The position numbers and the translations under genes are program-made. 64,000 nucleotides of DNA from the NCBI GenBank assembly GCA_963811265.1, contig CAWEQS010000026.1:372001-436000 (forward strand). Direction: 5' to 3'. The notes beneath the pieces are model-generated. The model worked only from the letters and a program-made list of their open reading frames with translations, had not been told where the DNA came from and did not search any database. Below are positions 1-8,975 of this stretch, piece after piece (within the stretch, counting starts at the first letter, position 1; the number at the start of each line of letters is the position of its first letter). This stretch comes from JAOUJD01 sp963811265 (lineage in GTDB: Bacteria; Pseudomonadota; Gammaproteobacteria; Burkholderiales; Burkholderiaceae_F).

Positions 1-1
1 G

Positions 2-733
2 TCCGAGCCCGATGCGAGCGTCGCGGCGGCGTTCGACCGCGCCGACAGCCCGGACATCGGCCGCGACTGCGGGGAATTCCTCGGCCGCGCGACCGGGACG
101 CGCGTGACGGCTGACCTGCGCGCGCTGGCCGGGTGCGACGTGCTGGTCGACTTCACGCGACCCGAGGCCACGCTGGCCCACCTCGACGCCTGCGTCGCGG
201 CCGGCACCGGCATCGTGATCGGCACGACCGGGTTCGACGACGCCGGCAAGGCGGCGATCCGCAAGGCTTCCGAAAGGATCGGCGTGGTCTTCTCGCCGAA
301 CATGAGCGTCGGCGTCAACGCGACCTTCAAGCTGCTCGAGATGGCCGCGAAGATGATGAACCGCGGCTACGACATCGAGATCATCGAGGCCCATCACCGG
401 CACAAGGTCGACGCCCCCTCCGGGACCGCGCTGAAGATGGGGGAGACGATCGCCGCCGCCCTCGGCGAGAAGCTCGCCGACGTCGCGGTCTACGCGCGCG
501 AGGGCCACACCGGCGAGCGCAGGGCCGGCTCGATCGGATTCGCCACGGTGCGCGGCGGCGACATCGTCGGCGACCACACGGTGCTGTTCGCCGGCACGGG
601 CGAGCGCATCGAGATCACGCACCGCTCGTCGAGCCGCATGACGTACGCAACCGGAAGCATGCGCGCCGCCCGCTTCCTGGCCGGCCGAAAGTCCGGCCTC
701 TTCGACATGTTCGACGTCCTGGGCATCCGATGA
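2..733 (+). CDS. dapB: 4-hydroxy-tetrahydrodipicolinate reductase (5' truncated by window edge)
   Basis: This enzyme reduces 4-hydroxy-tetrahydrodipicolinate with NAD(P)H in the diaminopimelate/lysine pathway, in the cytoplasm. About 244 codons are open from base 2 to the TGA at 731-733. The family is about 270 residues, so some 25 N-terminal residues with the Rossmann glycine motif lie outside the window. The signature HH-x-x-K-x-DAPSGTA is visible near nt 392-430; its second His and its Lys are the expected catalytic pair. A GTG at 104 is internal, not the start. The last four bases overlap the ATG of the exbB-like gene, which suggests translational coupling. Confidence 0.95.
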   Translation, partial: SEPDASVAAAFDRADSPDIGRDCGEFLGRATGTRVTADLRALAGCDVLVDFTRPEATLAHLDACVAAGTGIVIGTTGFDDAGKAAIRKASERIGVVFSPNMSVGVNATFKLLEMAAKMMNRGYDIEIIEAHHRHKVDAPSGTALKMGETIAAALGEKLADVAVYAREGHTGERRAGSIGFATVRGGDIVGDHTVLFAGTGERIEITHRSSSRMTYATGSMRAARFLAGRKSGLFDMFDVLGIR

Positions 734-1419
734 CCGCAAACGGAACGCTGGGCCTGCTGCACTTCTGGGCGCAAGCCGACGTGGTGATCCGCGTCACGGC
801 GTACGTGCTGCTCGCGATGTCGGTCGCCAGCTGGTTCCTGATCCTCTGGAAGGCCTGGGCCTGGCTGCGGGTGCGCCGCGCATCGCGCGCGCTCGAACAG
901 TTCTGGTCGGCATCGTCGATCGACGCCGCGATCGCGGACCTGAAGCCGCGCGATCGCGAAAACATCTTCGTGCCCGTCGCCATCGGCGGCGCGCGCGCGT
1001 CGGTCCACGGCGCGGCCGACGGCACCCTCGCGTCGCAGACCGACCGCTCGGAGCTGATCACGCGCGCCCTGCGCCAGCGCATCAACGAAGCCGCGGGCCG
1101 GCTCGAATCGGGACTGACCATGCTCGCGTCGATCGGCAGCACCGCGCCCTTCGTCGGGCTCTTCGGCACGGTGTGGGGCATCTATCACGCGCTGCTCAAC
1201 ATCGCGTCCTCGGGCCAGATCGCGATCGACAAGGTCGCGGGACCGGTGGGCGAGGCGCTGATCATGACCGCGTTCGGCCTCGCGGTGGCCATTCCCGCCG
1301 TGCTCGCCTACAACGCGCTCACCCGCGTGAACCGCCTGGTGCTCTCCCAGCTCGACGGCTTCGCGCACGACCTGCACGCCTTCCTCACCATGGGCGCGCG
1401 CGTGCCGACGGCACCCTGA
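730..1419 (+). CDS. exbB: ExbB/TolQ/MotA-family proton channel protein
   Basis: This inner-membrane protein of 229 residues is the pentameric ring subunit of a proton-driven ExbB-ExbD motor that energises TonB-dependent outer-membrane receptors. One hydrophobic helix lies near residues 20-40, and two long helices near 130-200 include the conserved stretch STAPFVGLFGTVWGI followed by GPVGEALIMTAFGLAVAIPA, typical of ExbB/TolQ. Its ATG sits in an ATGA overlap with dapB, and its TGA overlaps the exbD ATG. No tonB gene is in the window. The B12 receptor genes just downstream are likely clients of this motor. Confidence 0.92.
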   Translation: MTANGTLGLLHFWAQADVVIRVTAYVLLAMSVASWFLILWKAWAWLRVRRASRALEQFWSASSIDAAIADLKPRDRENIFVPVAIGGARASVHGAADGTLASQTDRSELITRALRQRINEAAGRLESGLTMLASIGSTAPFVGLFGTVWGIYHALLNIASSGQIAIDKVAGPVGEALIMTAFGLAVAIPAVLAYNALTRVNRLVLSQLDGFAHDLHAFLTMGARVPTAP

Positions 1420-1853
1420 TGGCATTCGGCGGGTTCGAGCAGCGGGGCGGGCCTTCGCAGCCGATGGCCGAGATCAACGTCACGCCGCTGGTCGACGTGA
1501 TGCTCGTGCTGCTGGTGATCTTCATCATCACAGCGCCGCTGCTGTCCTACTCGATCAAGCTCGACCTGCCGAACGACCCCGCGCCGGCGTCCGAACCGGC
1601 GCCGGCGACCGTCAAGCTGTCGATCGACGCCGCCGGCGCGGTCTACTGGGACGGCGAGCCCGTCTCCGACGCGGAACTCGCCGCGCGCATGGCGGAAGCG
1701 GCGAAGACCACCACGCTGCCCGAGTTGCACCTGCGTGCGGACAAGGCGACGCGCTACGAGCGCATCGCGTTCGTGCTGTCGACCGCGCAGCAGGCCGGCC
1801 TCGCGAAGATCGGCTTCGTCACCGAACCGGCGCTGCCAGCGGCAGCCAGGTAG
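1419..1853 (+). CDS. exbD: ExbD/TolR-family biopolymer transport protein
   Basis: This is a 144-residue partner of ExbB. A short cytoplasmic N-terminus is followed by one transmembrane helix with the family motif INVTPLVDVMLVLLVIF, near residues 19-35. The Asp in that helix is the proton-carrying residue in characterised ExbD/TolR. The rest is a periplasmic domain. The start is set by the overlap of its ATG with the exbB stop codon. The gene ends 2 bases before btuF, so dapB-exbB-exbD-btuF is probably one transcript, linking the proton motor to cobalamin uptake. Confidence 0.93.
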   Translation: MAFGGFEQRGGPSQPMAEINVTPLVDVMLVLLVIFIITAPLLSYSIKLDLPNDPAPASEPAPATVKLSIDAAGAVYWDGEPVSDAELAARMAEAAKTTTLPELHLRADKATRYERIAFVLSTAQQAGLAKIGFVTEPALPAAAR

Positions 1854-1855
1854 CG

Positions 1856-2713
1856 ATGCGCGCGTTCGCGCTGGTCCTCGCGCTCGCGCTCGCCGGTGCG
1901 GCCCAGGCGCGAGTCGCAGCGGTCGACGACGAAGGCCGCACCGTCGAACTCGCCCAGCCCGCGCGCCGCATCGTGAGCCTCGCTCCGCACCTGACGGAGC
2001 AGCTGTTCGCCATCGGTGCAGGCGACCTGATCGTAGGCACCACCGACTTCGCGGACTTCCCCGAGGCTGCCAGGGGATTGCCGCGCGTGGCGCGCGCGCA
2101 CAGCGTCGACCTGGAGCGCGTCAGCGCCGCGCGCCCCGACCTCGTCCTCGTCTGGGGCAGCGGCTTTCCGCCGGCGACGGTCGACGCCGTGCGACGGCTC
2201 GGCGTCCCGACCTTCGTGAGCGAGCCGGCCCGGCTCGCGGACATCGCGACTTCGCTCGAGCGGCTGGGAGCGCTGACGGGACGGTCCCCGGAGCGCGCCG
2301 CGGCCGCGTTCAATGCGAAGCTCGCCGCCCTGCGCGACCGGTACCGCGGTCGGCGCGAGGTCCGCGTCTTCTACCAGGTGTGGAACGACCCGTTGATGAC
2401 GCTCGGCGGCCGTCACGTCGTCAGCGAGGGGATCGCCCTGTGCGGCGGGCGCAACGTCTTTGCCGACCTGGCGCCCATCGCGCCGCGCGTCTCGACCGAG
2501 GCCGTGCTCGCCGCCGATCCCGAAGTGATCGTCACGGCCGAACCCGGGGCACGGCCCTCCGATGCGCTGGCGATGTGGCAGCGCTTCGGGCGGATCTCCG
2601 CGGTCAGGCGGAACCTGCTGGTCACGCTCGACGCCGACCGCATCAATCGACACGGCCCGCGCATCGTCGACGAGATCGCGGTCCTCTGCGAAGCGATCGA
2701 CCGCGCGCGCTAA
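1856..2713 (+). CDS. btuF: Periplasmic cobalamin-binding protein, BtuF-like
   Basis: This 285-residue protein captures vitamin B12 in the periplasm for the BtuCD ABC transporter. It has a Sec signal peptide (MRAFALVLALALAGAAQA) with no lipobox, then the PBP-fold opening ARRIVSLAPHLTEQLFAIGA typical of FecB/BtuF proteins. A second lobe carries a VFYQVWNDPLMTLGG segment. It follows exbD directly. It converges on btuD, overlapping by a few bases at the stop codons, so the B12 genes lie on two strands. Assignment to B12 rather than an iron chelate rests on the riboswitch-controlled btuB in the same locus. Confidence 0.88.
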   Translation: MRAFALVLALALAGAAQARVAAVDDEGRTVELAQPARRIVSLAPHLTEQLFAIGAGDLIVGTTDFADFPEAARGLPRVARAHSVDLERVSAARPDLVLVWGSGFPPATVDAVRRLGVPTFVSEPARLADIATSLERLGALTGRSPERAAAAFNAKLAALRDRYRGRREVRVFYQVWNDPLMTLGGRHVVSEGIALCGGRNVFADLAPIAPRVSTEAVLAADPEVIVTAEPGARPSDALAMWQRFGRISAVRRNLLVTLDADRINRHGPRIVDEIAVLCEAIDRAR

Positions 2714-3489
2714 GCGCTCGGCGCCGGCGAACGGACCCGGAAGAAGCGCTCGCCGTCGGCGATCACCGCGCCGATGCGCGTCTGGAAGAGCTCCGACAGG
2801 GCGTCGTCCTGCAGCACGTCGTCCGCCGGGCCTGCCCTGTAAGTGCCGCGCCCGCCGATCAGGAGCACATGCGTCGCGAAACGGGCGGCGGCGTTGATGT
2901 CGTGCAGCGTGGCGACCAGCGCCCGGTCGTCCAGCGTCAGCAGGTGCTCGATCACCCAGGCCTGGTGGCGCGGGTCCTGGTGCGCCGTCGGCTCGTCGAG
3001 CAGCACCGTCGGCGTGGCCTGCGCCAGCGCAGTCGCGATCGCCACGCGCTGCCGCTCGCCGCGCGACAGGCGGCGCACGTCGCGCTGCATCAGGTGCGCG
3101 CAGTCGAGGGCGGCCAGCAATCGCCGCGCGACCTGTTCGCCCGTGCCATCCTCGTCGCCGAACACGTAGCGCGCGGTCAGGACGGTATCCAGCACCGAAC
3201 TCGCGAACGGGTCGATCCAGCGGTCGGTGACGAGCGCGCGGATCCGCGCGAGGTCGAATTCGCCGTAGCGCTCGATCGGCAGGTCGTCGACGAAGACGGC
3301 GCCCGCGTCCGGCGATCGCGCGCCGGACATCACTCGCAGCAGCGTCGACTTGCCGGCGCCGTTCGGACCCAGCACCGCCCAGCGCTCGCCGGGTCGTATC
3401 TCGAGGTCGAGGTGCTCTACCAGCGTGCGACCGGCGGCGACCAGCGCGACGTCGGCAAGCTTCAGCAGCGGGGCGCGGGTTGCACTCAT
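2710..3489 (-). CDS. btuD: Cobalamin ABC transporter ATP-binding protein
   Basis: This cytoplasmic ATPase of 259 residues drives B12 import through BtuC. It has the Walker A motif GPNGAGKST near residue 38, the signature LSRGERQRV, the Walker B segment TVLLDEPTAHQD and the switch His in ATLHDIN. The ATG at 3489 overlaps the end of btuC by 4 bases, so btuB, btuC and btuD form a tight minus-strand operon in that order. FhuC/FecE homologues look similar. The linked riboswitch and btuB decide the substrate. Confidence 0.88.
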   Translation of the reverse strand: MSATRAPLLKLADVALVAAGRTLVEHLDLEIRPGERWAVLGPNGAGKSTLLRVMSGARSPDAGAVFVDDLPIERYGEFDLARIRALVTDRWIDPFASSVLDTVLTARYVFGDEDGTGEQVARRLLAALDCAHLMQRDVRRLSRGERQRVAIATALAQATPTVLLDEPTAHQDPRHQAWVIEHLLTLDDRALVATLHDINAAARFATHVLLIGGRGTYRAGPADDVLQDDALSELFQTRIGAVIADGERFFRVRSPAPSA

Positions 3490-4484
3490 CGACGGGCGAG
3501 CAGCCAGAGGAACACCGGGACGCCGATCAGCGCCGTCAGCACGCCGACCGGCAGTTGCAGCGGCGCGAACGCCGACCGCGCGACGGTGTCGGCCAGGACG
3601 ACCAGCGTGCCGCCCGCGAGCCCGGAGGCCGGCAGGAGGAAGCGCTGGTCGTTGCCGAACAGGAGCCGCATCAGGTGCGGCGCGACGAAGCCGACGAAGC
3701 CGACGGCGCCGGCGAGCGTGACGGCCGCGCCGGTCGCGAGCGCGGCCACCAGCACCAGCGTGCGCCGCGTGTGCGCCACGCGCACGCCCTGCGTGTAGGC
3801 CTGCAGGTCGCCGCGGACCAGGAGGTTGAGCGCCGCCGCGTGACGCTGCGCGATCGCGAACGCCACCCCGATCGCCACGAGGGCGATCAGGGCCGCGCGC
3901 AGGTCCGTCGCTCCGGCAAGGTCGCCGAGCAGCCAGAAGACCATGGTGCGCAGGCGCGCATCGGGAGCGAGCGACAGCACCAGGCTGAGCAATGCAGCGG
4001 CGAACGACGCGATCATCACGCCCGTCAGGAGCACCGCCGTGGTCCCCTGCTCGGACTCGACCGCGTCGCGCGTGAACAGCGCGCGGCGCGCGAGGATGAA
4101 GAGCAGGCCGAGCGTGGCCATCGCGCCGAGGGCGGCCGCCAGCTGGATCAGCCCGCTCGACAGCCCGAGGGCGATCGCGCCGAGCGCGGCGACGGCCGCC
4201 CCGCCCGAGACGCCGAGGACGTACGGGTCGGCGAGCGGATTGCGCAGCAGTCCCTGCAGCAGCGCGCCGGACAGCGCGAGGCCGGCACCGACGGCGAAGC
4301 CGGCCACGGCGCGCGGCGCGCGCAATTGCCAGATGACGTCCCGCGCGGCGCTGTCGCCGTGCCCGGCCAGCGTTGCCAGCAACTGCGACGGACTGAGCGG
4401 AACGCTTCCAACCGCGAGCGCAAGCAGCAGGCTCGCGGCGCCCGCGACGGCGAGGAGAGGCCACGCGCGCGCCGTCGCCCTCAT
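3486..4484 (-). CDS. btuC: Cobalamin ABC transporter permease, FecCD family
   Basis: This polytopic inner-membrane protein of 332 residues forms the BtuC2 channel. It has about ten hydrophobic segments, with the family-typical stretches RAPRAVAGFAVGAGLALSG and LLRNPLADPYVLGVSGGAA in the first half and GFVGFVAPHLMRLLFG in the second. The length matches BtuC/FhuB-half proteins (about 330). It lies 1 base after the btuB stop codon and overlaps btuD by 4 bases, so all three should be co-regulated by the riboswitch upstream of btuB. Confidence 0.9.
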   Translation of the reverse strand: MRATARAWPLLAVAGAASLLLALAVGSVPLSPSQLLATLAGHGDSAARDVIWQLRAPRAVAGFAVGAGLALSGALLQGLLRNPLADPYVLGVSGGAAVAALGAIALGLSSGLIQLAAALGAMATLGLLFILARRALFTRDAVESEQGTTAVLLTGVMIASFAAALLSLVLSLAPDARLRTMVFWLLGDLAGATDLRAALIALVAIGVAFAIAQRHAAALNLLVRGDLQAYTQGVRVAHTRRTLVLVAALATGAAVTLAGAVGFVGFVAPHLMRLLFGNDQRFLLPASGLAGGTLVVLADTVARSAFAPLQLPVGVLTALIGVPVFLWLLARR

Positions 4485-4485
4485 G

Positions 4486-6369
4486 TCACAGCCTGAACTC
4501 CACGCCGACGAAGGCGGTGCGCGGCTGAACGTTGTAGCCGCTGACCGTCTCGTACTTCTCGTCGGTCAGGTTCTCGACGCGGGCGCGCAGCGCGACGCCG
4601 TCCGCGAGACGCCAGGTGCCGACGATCCGCGCGAGCGTGTAGGCCGCGAGCTCGGTGCGCCGGAACGTGTTGATGTCGAGGTCGTCGCGCGGACCGACGT
4701 ACGAGAGCTCGAAGCCCGCGCGCCAGCGCTCGGCGTCGTAGGCGAGCCCGGCGTTGACGACGTACGGAGCCCGGCGCAGCAGCCGTTCGTCCGTCTCCGC
4801 GTTGACGGCGCGGACCACGTTGAGGTTGCCGCTCCACTCCCAGCGGCCGATGCGCCCGCTCGCGCCCGCCTCGACTCCGGTGGCGCGCGCGCGGTCCACG
4901 TTCTCCGCGCGCTGCGTGGCCGGCTCGTAGACGACCAGGTCCCGCGTGTCGGTGCGGTACAGCGCCGCGCGCGCGGTCGTGCGCCCCGCGACGTAGTGCA
5001 GGCCGAGCTCGCCGCTGCGCGACTTCTCCGGCTCGAGCTGCGGGTTGCCGAAGAACGGGTAGTAGAGGTCGCTGAAACTCGGCGCGCGGAAGGCGTTCGA
5101 CACCTGCGCGATCGCCCGCCACTCGGGCGTCAGCTTGTAGCCGTACGACACGAGCCCGGTCGTCGCGGAGCCGACGTCCGAGTACTTGTCGACGCGCACG
5201 TTCACCTGCACCAGTTGCCGGTCGGTGCTGCCGTTGACTCCGCCCCAGGCGCTGGTGACGTTGCGCTTGAACTCGGTCAGGACATTCGCGAAGGTCGGGT
5301 CGAAGGCCGTGGACGCGCCGCGCTGCTGCAGGTGTTCCACCCCGAGCTGCGCCTTGACGCGCTGGTTGACGGCGAACTCGTTGGTCCAGCTGGCCTGGCG
5401 ATTGGTGGACTCGAACTCGCCGTTGTTGAACGACCACGGATCGCTGCTGCGGTTGCGGCTCGCATCCTTCATCTCGCCGACCTGCAGCTGCGACTCCCAC
5501 GCGGTCGTCAGCGGGCTGCGCACGCGCGCATTCCACGCGGTGATCGTCGACCGCTCCTCGTGCGTCGCCGCCGGGCCGTCCGCCGTGCTGTCGAAGTCAG
5601 TGCGGTTGGTGCTGCCCCAGGCATTTGCGGCGAACAGCGTGCCGCCCTGCGTCCGGTAGGTCGCGCCGATCGAGCCCGAGGTGTTCTCGTTGGCGTCGAG
5701 ATCGGGATTGGCGCCGGCGGCGAAAGGCCCCGGTACGACGCGCGCGGCGTCGATCGCGGAGAACTGGTCGCTGCGACGCGTGCCGATCGACGCGCCGAGG
5801 CGCAGGCCGCCGAGGTCCGTCGACGCGCTTGCAGCGCCGTTGAAGTTGCGCCCCTGCCCGCCTTCTGCGAGGAGGCTCGCGCCCGGCGCGCCGGCGCCGC
5901 GCGTGAAGATCTGCACCACGCCGCCGATCGCCGCCGAGCCGTACAGGCTCGAGAGGTTGCCGCGCGAGATCTCGATGCGGTCCACGGTGTCGAGCGCGAT
6001 GCCGCCGAGCGAGGCCGCGCCGCCGACCGCTGCATTCAGCGGCACGCCGTCGACGAGCACCAGCACCTGGCTCGAATTCGCGCCGCGCACGAACAGCGAC
6101 GAGGCGCTGCCCGGACCGCCGCTCCGCGCGAACTGCACGCCCGCCTCGCGCGACAGCGTGCCGACGAGGTCGGACAGTTGCCAGCGCTCGATCTCGGCAC
6201 GGGTGATCACCGTGGTCGACGGCAGCGCATCGTCGATCGATTGAACGATCCGTGACGGCGTGACCACGGCCGTCGGCAATCGGGCTTCAGCGGACTGGGC
6301 GTGCGCATTCGAAAGCGCGAGCGCGAGCAGCGCCTGCGCGCAGAGCGCCACGCGTACAGCGACCGTCAT
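4486..6369 (-). CDS. btuB: TonB-dependent outer-membrane vitamin B12 receptor
   Basis: This is a 627-residue outer-membrane beta-barrel that binds cobalamin outside the cell and moves it inward using TonB/ExbBD energy. A signal peptide (cleavage near NAHAQS) is followed by a TonB-box-like TAVVTPSR. The plug domain has SSLFVRGANSSQVLVLVDG and the segment LSSLYGSAAIGGVVQIFT. A long barrel ends in the aromatic-rich strand VGVEFRL. The architecture matches E. coli BtuB closely. A cobalamin riboswitch lies in its 5' leader, so expression should fall when B12 is abundant. Confidence 0.92.
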   Translation of the reverse strand: MTVAVRVALCAQALLALALSNAHAQSAEARLPTAVVTPSRIVQSIDDALPSTTVITRAEIERWQLSDLVGTLSREAGVQFARSGGPGSASSLFVRGANSSQVLVLVDGVPLNAAVGGAASLGGIALDTVDRIEISRGNLSSLYGSAAIGGVVQIFTRGAGAPGASLLAEGGQGRNFNGAASASTDLGGLRLGASIGTRRSDQFSAIDAARVVPGPFAAGANPDLDANENTSGSIGATYRTQGGTLFAANAWGSTNRTDFDSTADGPAATHEERSTITAWNARVRSPLTTAWESQLQVGEMKDASRNRSSDPWSFNNGEFESTNRQASWTNEFAVNQRVKAQLGVEHLQQRGASTAFDPTFANVLTEFKRNVTSAWGGVNGSTDRQLVQVNVRVDKYSDVGSATTGLVSYGYKLTPEWRAIAQVSNAFRAPSFSDLYYPFFGNPQLEPEKSRSGELGLHYVAGRTTARAALYRTDTRDLVVYEPATQRAENVDRARATGVEAGASGRIGRWEWSGNLNVVRAVNAETDERLLRRAPYVVNAGLAYDAERWRAGFELSYVGPRDDLDINTFRRTELAAYTLARIVGTWRLADGVALRARVENLTDEKYETVSGYNVQPRTAFVGVEFRL

Positions 6370-6487
6370 GTTTCTCCCTCATGTCCCGGCCCGCCGCCGG
6401 ATCTTGTTCTTCTGCGGAGACGGGCTCGAGGAAGCGGGAACGGCGGAGCGCATGCGCGGCCGGCCTGCCTTCACCCCGAGGCTCGTC

Positions 6488-6693
6488 CTGGTTGCATACG
6501 GCCGGTCTCCGGGCTGCAGGCATCGATTCGCGCCTTCCCGCTTCACCGGGAGGTGATGCAGTGGCGGGTGCGAACCGGGCCGCTTGCGCGGCGCCTGCTT
6601 ACCGTTGCGGGGGCAGCACAGGTTCGGCGCAGTCGCCTGCTCCTCCTGTTTCCCGTTTCACCGAAGCATCGCGTGCTTCGACACCGTAAGCGG
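6488..6693 (-). promoter_or_regulatory. Cobalamin (AdoCbl) riboswitch controlling btuB
   Basis: Read on the minus strand, the leader upstream of btuB has the hallmark elements in order. These are a GGTGAAACGGGAA-type segment (about 6650-6665), the core CTGCCCCCGCAACGGTAAG (about 6598-6616), the GCCACTG motif (6559-6565) and the B12 box AGCCCGGAGACCGGCC (6500-6515). Spacing and order match class I cobalamin riboswitches. It fills most of the 398-base gap between btuB and the next gene. Ligand binding is expected to repress btuBCD. The exact expression platform was not resolved; it lies between 6488 and the btuB start. Confidence 0.93.
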
Positions 6694-6767
6694 CTCGATT
6701 CTAGCCGAGCGCTCCGCAGCCTGCCGCGGCCTGCGAAGCGGGAGGGGCCGGTGCTACCATCTCCGGC

Positions 6768-6998
6768 ATGCTCGAAGACCTCGACACGCTCGCCCGCAAG
6801 GTGCGCGAACTGGCCGAGATGGCACAGTCGCTGCGGACCGAAAACCAGCAGCTGCGCGCGCAGCTTGCCGCGGCTTCGACCGAACTCGAAGCGATGCGTG
6901 GCCGGGTCGAGCAGGCGACGCAGCGGCTCGACGCGATGCTCGAGCGGCTTCCCGCGCCCGCACCCGTCCCCACTCCCGGCACGCAATGGAACACGTAA
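6768..6998 (+). CDS. Small coiled-coil protein upstream of zapA (TIGR02449-like)
   Basis: This is a 76-residue, highly charged protein predicted to be almost entirely coiled coil (residues 1-58, heptads of Leu/Ala with Glu/Arg/Gln), then a Pro-rich tail. Small proteins of this kind, often annotated as TIGR02449 or SlyX-like, commonly precede zapA in beta- and gammaproteobacteria. Its stop codon lies 13 bases inside zapA, so translation is probably coupled. A role in division or Z-ring organisation is only inferred from this linkage. No enzymatic motif is present. Confidence 0.8.
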   Translation: MLEDLDTLARKVRELAEMAQSLRTENQQLRAQLAAASTELEAMRGRVEQATQRLDAMLERLPAPAPVPTPGTQWNT

Positions 6999-7285
6999 CT
7001 CTTTCGATCATGGGCCGCGAGTACCGGCTCGCCTGCGCGCCGGAGGAAAAGGCCGCGCTGCTCCAGTGCGCCCAGTACGTCGACGGCAAGATGCTCGCCA
7101 TCAAGAACGCCGGCAAGGTGATGGGCGCCGACCGCATCGCGGTGATGGCGGCGCTGCAGATCGCCCACGAACTCTTCAATGCGCGCGATGGCGCCGGCGT
7201 GGAAGTCGGCGAACTCCGGCGTCGCCTGCGCGACCTGCTGCAGACCTGCGACGAAGCCCTGCTTCCGCAGGAAAAACTGTTCTGA
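6986..7285 (+). CDS. zapA: Cell division protein ZapA
   Basis: This 99-residue cytoplasmic protein bundles FtsZ protofilaments and stabilises the Z-ring. The N-terminus MEHVTLSIMGREYRLACAPE is the typical ZapA beta-hairpin, and the helix around DRIAVMAALQIAHEL leads into a C-terminal coiled coil. Length fits the family (about 100). The ATG at 6986 overlaps the preceding coiled-coil gene. The 6S RNA gene follows, the same zapA-ssrS order seen widely in proteobacteria. Confidence 0.93.
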   Translation: MEHVTLSIMGREYRLACAPEEKAALLQCAQYVDGKMLAIKNAGKVMGADRIAVMAALQIAHELFNARDGAGVEVGELRRRLRDLLQTCDEALLPQEKLF

Positions 7286-7305
7286 AACCCGTACAGTTTT
7301 CCCGC

Positions 7306-7332
7306 TTGCGCGCTCCCGCCGCGAGCTAGAAT
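7306..7332 (+). promoter_or_regulatory. Likely sigma70 promoter of 6S RNA
   Basis: A TTGCGC box at 7306-7311 and a near-consensus TAGAAT at 7327-7332 are separated by 15 bases, slightly short. They sit about 35-40 bases before the 6S RNA closing stem and just after the zapA stop codon. Position and the good -10 box support a promoter for the RNA gene. The exact -35 register is uncertain. Confidence 0.6.
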
Positions 7333-7367
7333 GCAGTCAGTCGATCGTCACCCGGTGGCGATCAAGA

Positions 7368-7550
7368 AATTCCCTGCGGTGCCCGCGCAAAGGTCTTTCG
7401 TTCCTTGAACCGATGCGCTATGCGCAAGGTTGCTGGGCTCGCGTCGTGGTGTGATCGGCACGCGTTTGCTGAACCTAAACGACGTGGACAGCGACCACCC
7501 TGAACCGATGGTTCAGGACATCAGACCGGGCGGCACAGGCGGGGAACCTT
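7368..7550 (+). ncRNA. ssrS: 6S RNA
   Basis: 6S RNA binds the sigma70 RNA polymerase holoenzyme and mimics an open promoter, damping transcription in stationary phase. The ends form the expected closing stem: TTCCCTGCGGTGCCCG at about 7370-7386 pairs with CGGGCGGCACAGGCGGGGAA at about 7527-7546. The internal hairpin CCCTGAACCGATGGTTCAGG near 7498-7518 matches the corresponding arm of E. coli 6S RNA. It lies directly downstream of zapA, its usual place. The usual next gene, a 5-formyltetrahydrofolate cyclo-ligase, is not present here. Mature ends are approximate. Confidence 0.9.
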
Positions 7551-7556
7551 CAGCAG

Positions 7557-7589
7557 GGCGAAGTGCGTCGAGCACTTCGCCTTTTTTTT
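7557..7589 (+). terminator. Rho-independent terminator of 6S RNA
   Basis: A perfect 10-bp stem (GGCGAAGTGC / GCACTTCGCC) with loop GTCGA is followed by eight T residues (7582-7589). It lies immediately after the 6S RNA closing stem and before the EVE-domain gene, a textbook intrinsic terminator. Confidence 0.95.
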
Positions 7590-7669
7590 GATCCTGCCCC
7601 ACCGTGACCATCGTCGCGCTGCGATCAGCCGTGCGGCCGCGCCCACCCGGCTTGCGTAAACTGCGGCCG

Positions 7670-8131
<462 letters not shown>

Positions 8132-8132
8132 C

Positions 8133-8942
8133 GTGGACTGGACCCTGATCGTCGCCCTGCTGGTCCTCGGTTGCGCCACCGGCTTCGTGGCCGGACTGCT
8201 CGGCATCGGCGGCGGCATGCTGCTGGTGCCCTTCCTGACCATGCTGTTCACGCTGCGCGCGTTCCCGGAGGAGCACCTGGTTCACATGGCGATCGCCACG
8301 TCGCTCGCCACGATCCTGTTCACGTCCGTTTCGTCGGTGCGCGCCCACCACAAGCGCGGCGCCGTGCTGTGGCCGGTCGTCAAGGTTCTCGCGCCGGGCA
8401 TCCTCGTCGGCTCGCTGATCGGCGCCCAGATCGCGGGCCGCCTGCCGACGGTGTTCATCGCGCTGTTCTTCGGCGTGTTCGTCGGCTTCTCTGCGCTGCA
8501 GATGCTGCGCGACAAGAAGCCGAAGCCTTCGCGCGAGTTGCCCAGGCCGCTGGGCATGTTCGGCGTCGGCAACGCCATCGGCTTCATCTCGAGCCTGGTC
8601 GGCGCAGGCGGCGGCTTCATCTCGGTGCCGTTCATGGTGTGGAGCAACGTCAAGATCCACAACGCGGTCGCGACCTCGGCCGCGCTCGGGTTCCCGATCG
8701 CCGCGGCGGGAACCGTCGGCTACATCATTGCCGGCATGTCCGAGCACTCGCTGCCCACGGGTACGGTCGGCTTCGTTTACCTGCCCGCGTTGCTGGCGGT
8801 CGGCTGCGGCAGCGTGCTGACGGCGCCGCTGGGCGCCAAGGTGGCGCATTCGCTCGACACCGGCCGTCTGAAGCGCATCTTCGCGCTGCTTCTGTTCGTG
8901 CTCGCGGGCTACATGCTGTACCGCGGCATCCGGGCGGCTTGA
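8133..8942 (+). CDS. Sulfite exporter TauE/SafE family permease
   Basis: This inner-membrane protein of 269 residues has about eight hydrophobic segments in two related halves. The halves carry GFVAGLLGIGGGMLLVPFL and GFISSLVGAGGGFISVPFM, the paired glycine-rich motifs of the TauE/SafE (DUF81) family. Members export sulfite, sulfoacetate or other small organic anions; the substrate here cannot be read from the sequence. The start is GTG at 8133, 1 base after the EVE stop codon. Confidence 0.88.
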   Translation: MDWTLIVALLVLGCATGFVAGLLGIGGGMLLVPFLTMLFTLRAFPEEHLVHMAIATSLATILFTSVSSVRAHHKRGAVLWPVVKVLAPGILVGSLIGAQIAGRLPTVFIALFFGVFVGFSALQMLRDKKPKPSRELPRPLGMFGVGNAIGFISSLVGAGGGFISVPFMVWSNVKIHNAVATSAALGFPIAAAGTVGYIIAGMSEHSLPTGTVGFVYLPALLAVGCGSVLTAPLGAKVAHSLDTGRLKRIFALLLFVLAGYMLYRGIRAA

Positions 8943-8975
8943 TCTCCCGGATCGTCGATCGCGCTTGCGCGCCGT

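Noticed and set aside
1735..3798. A 687-codon plus-strand frame across btuF, btuD and btuC
   Set aside because: It is antisense or out of frame to genes with clear motifs, and its product is an Arg-rich low-complexity chain.
7179..7454. A 91-codon frame running from zapA into the 6S RNA
   Set aside because: It lies over a convincing 6S RNA with promoter and terminator and has no homology-like features.
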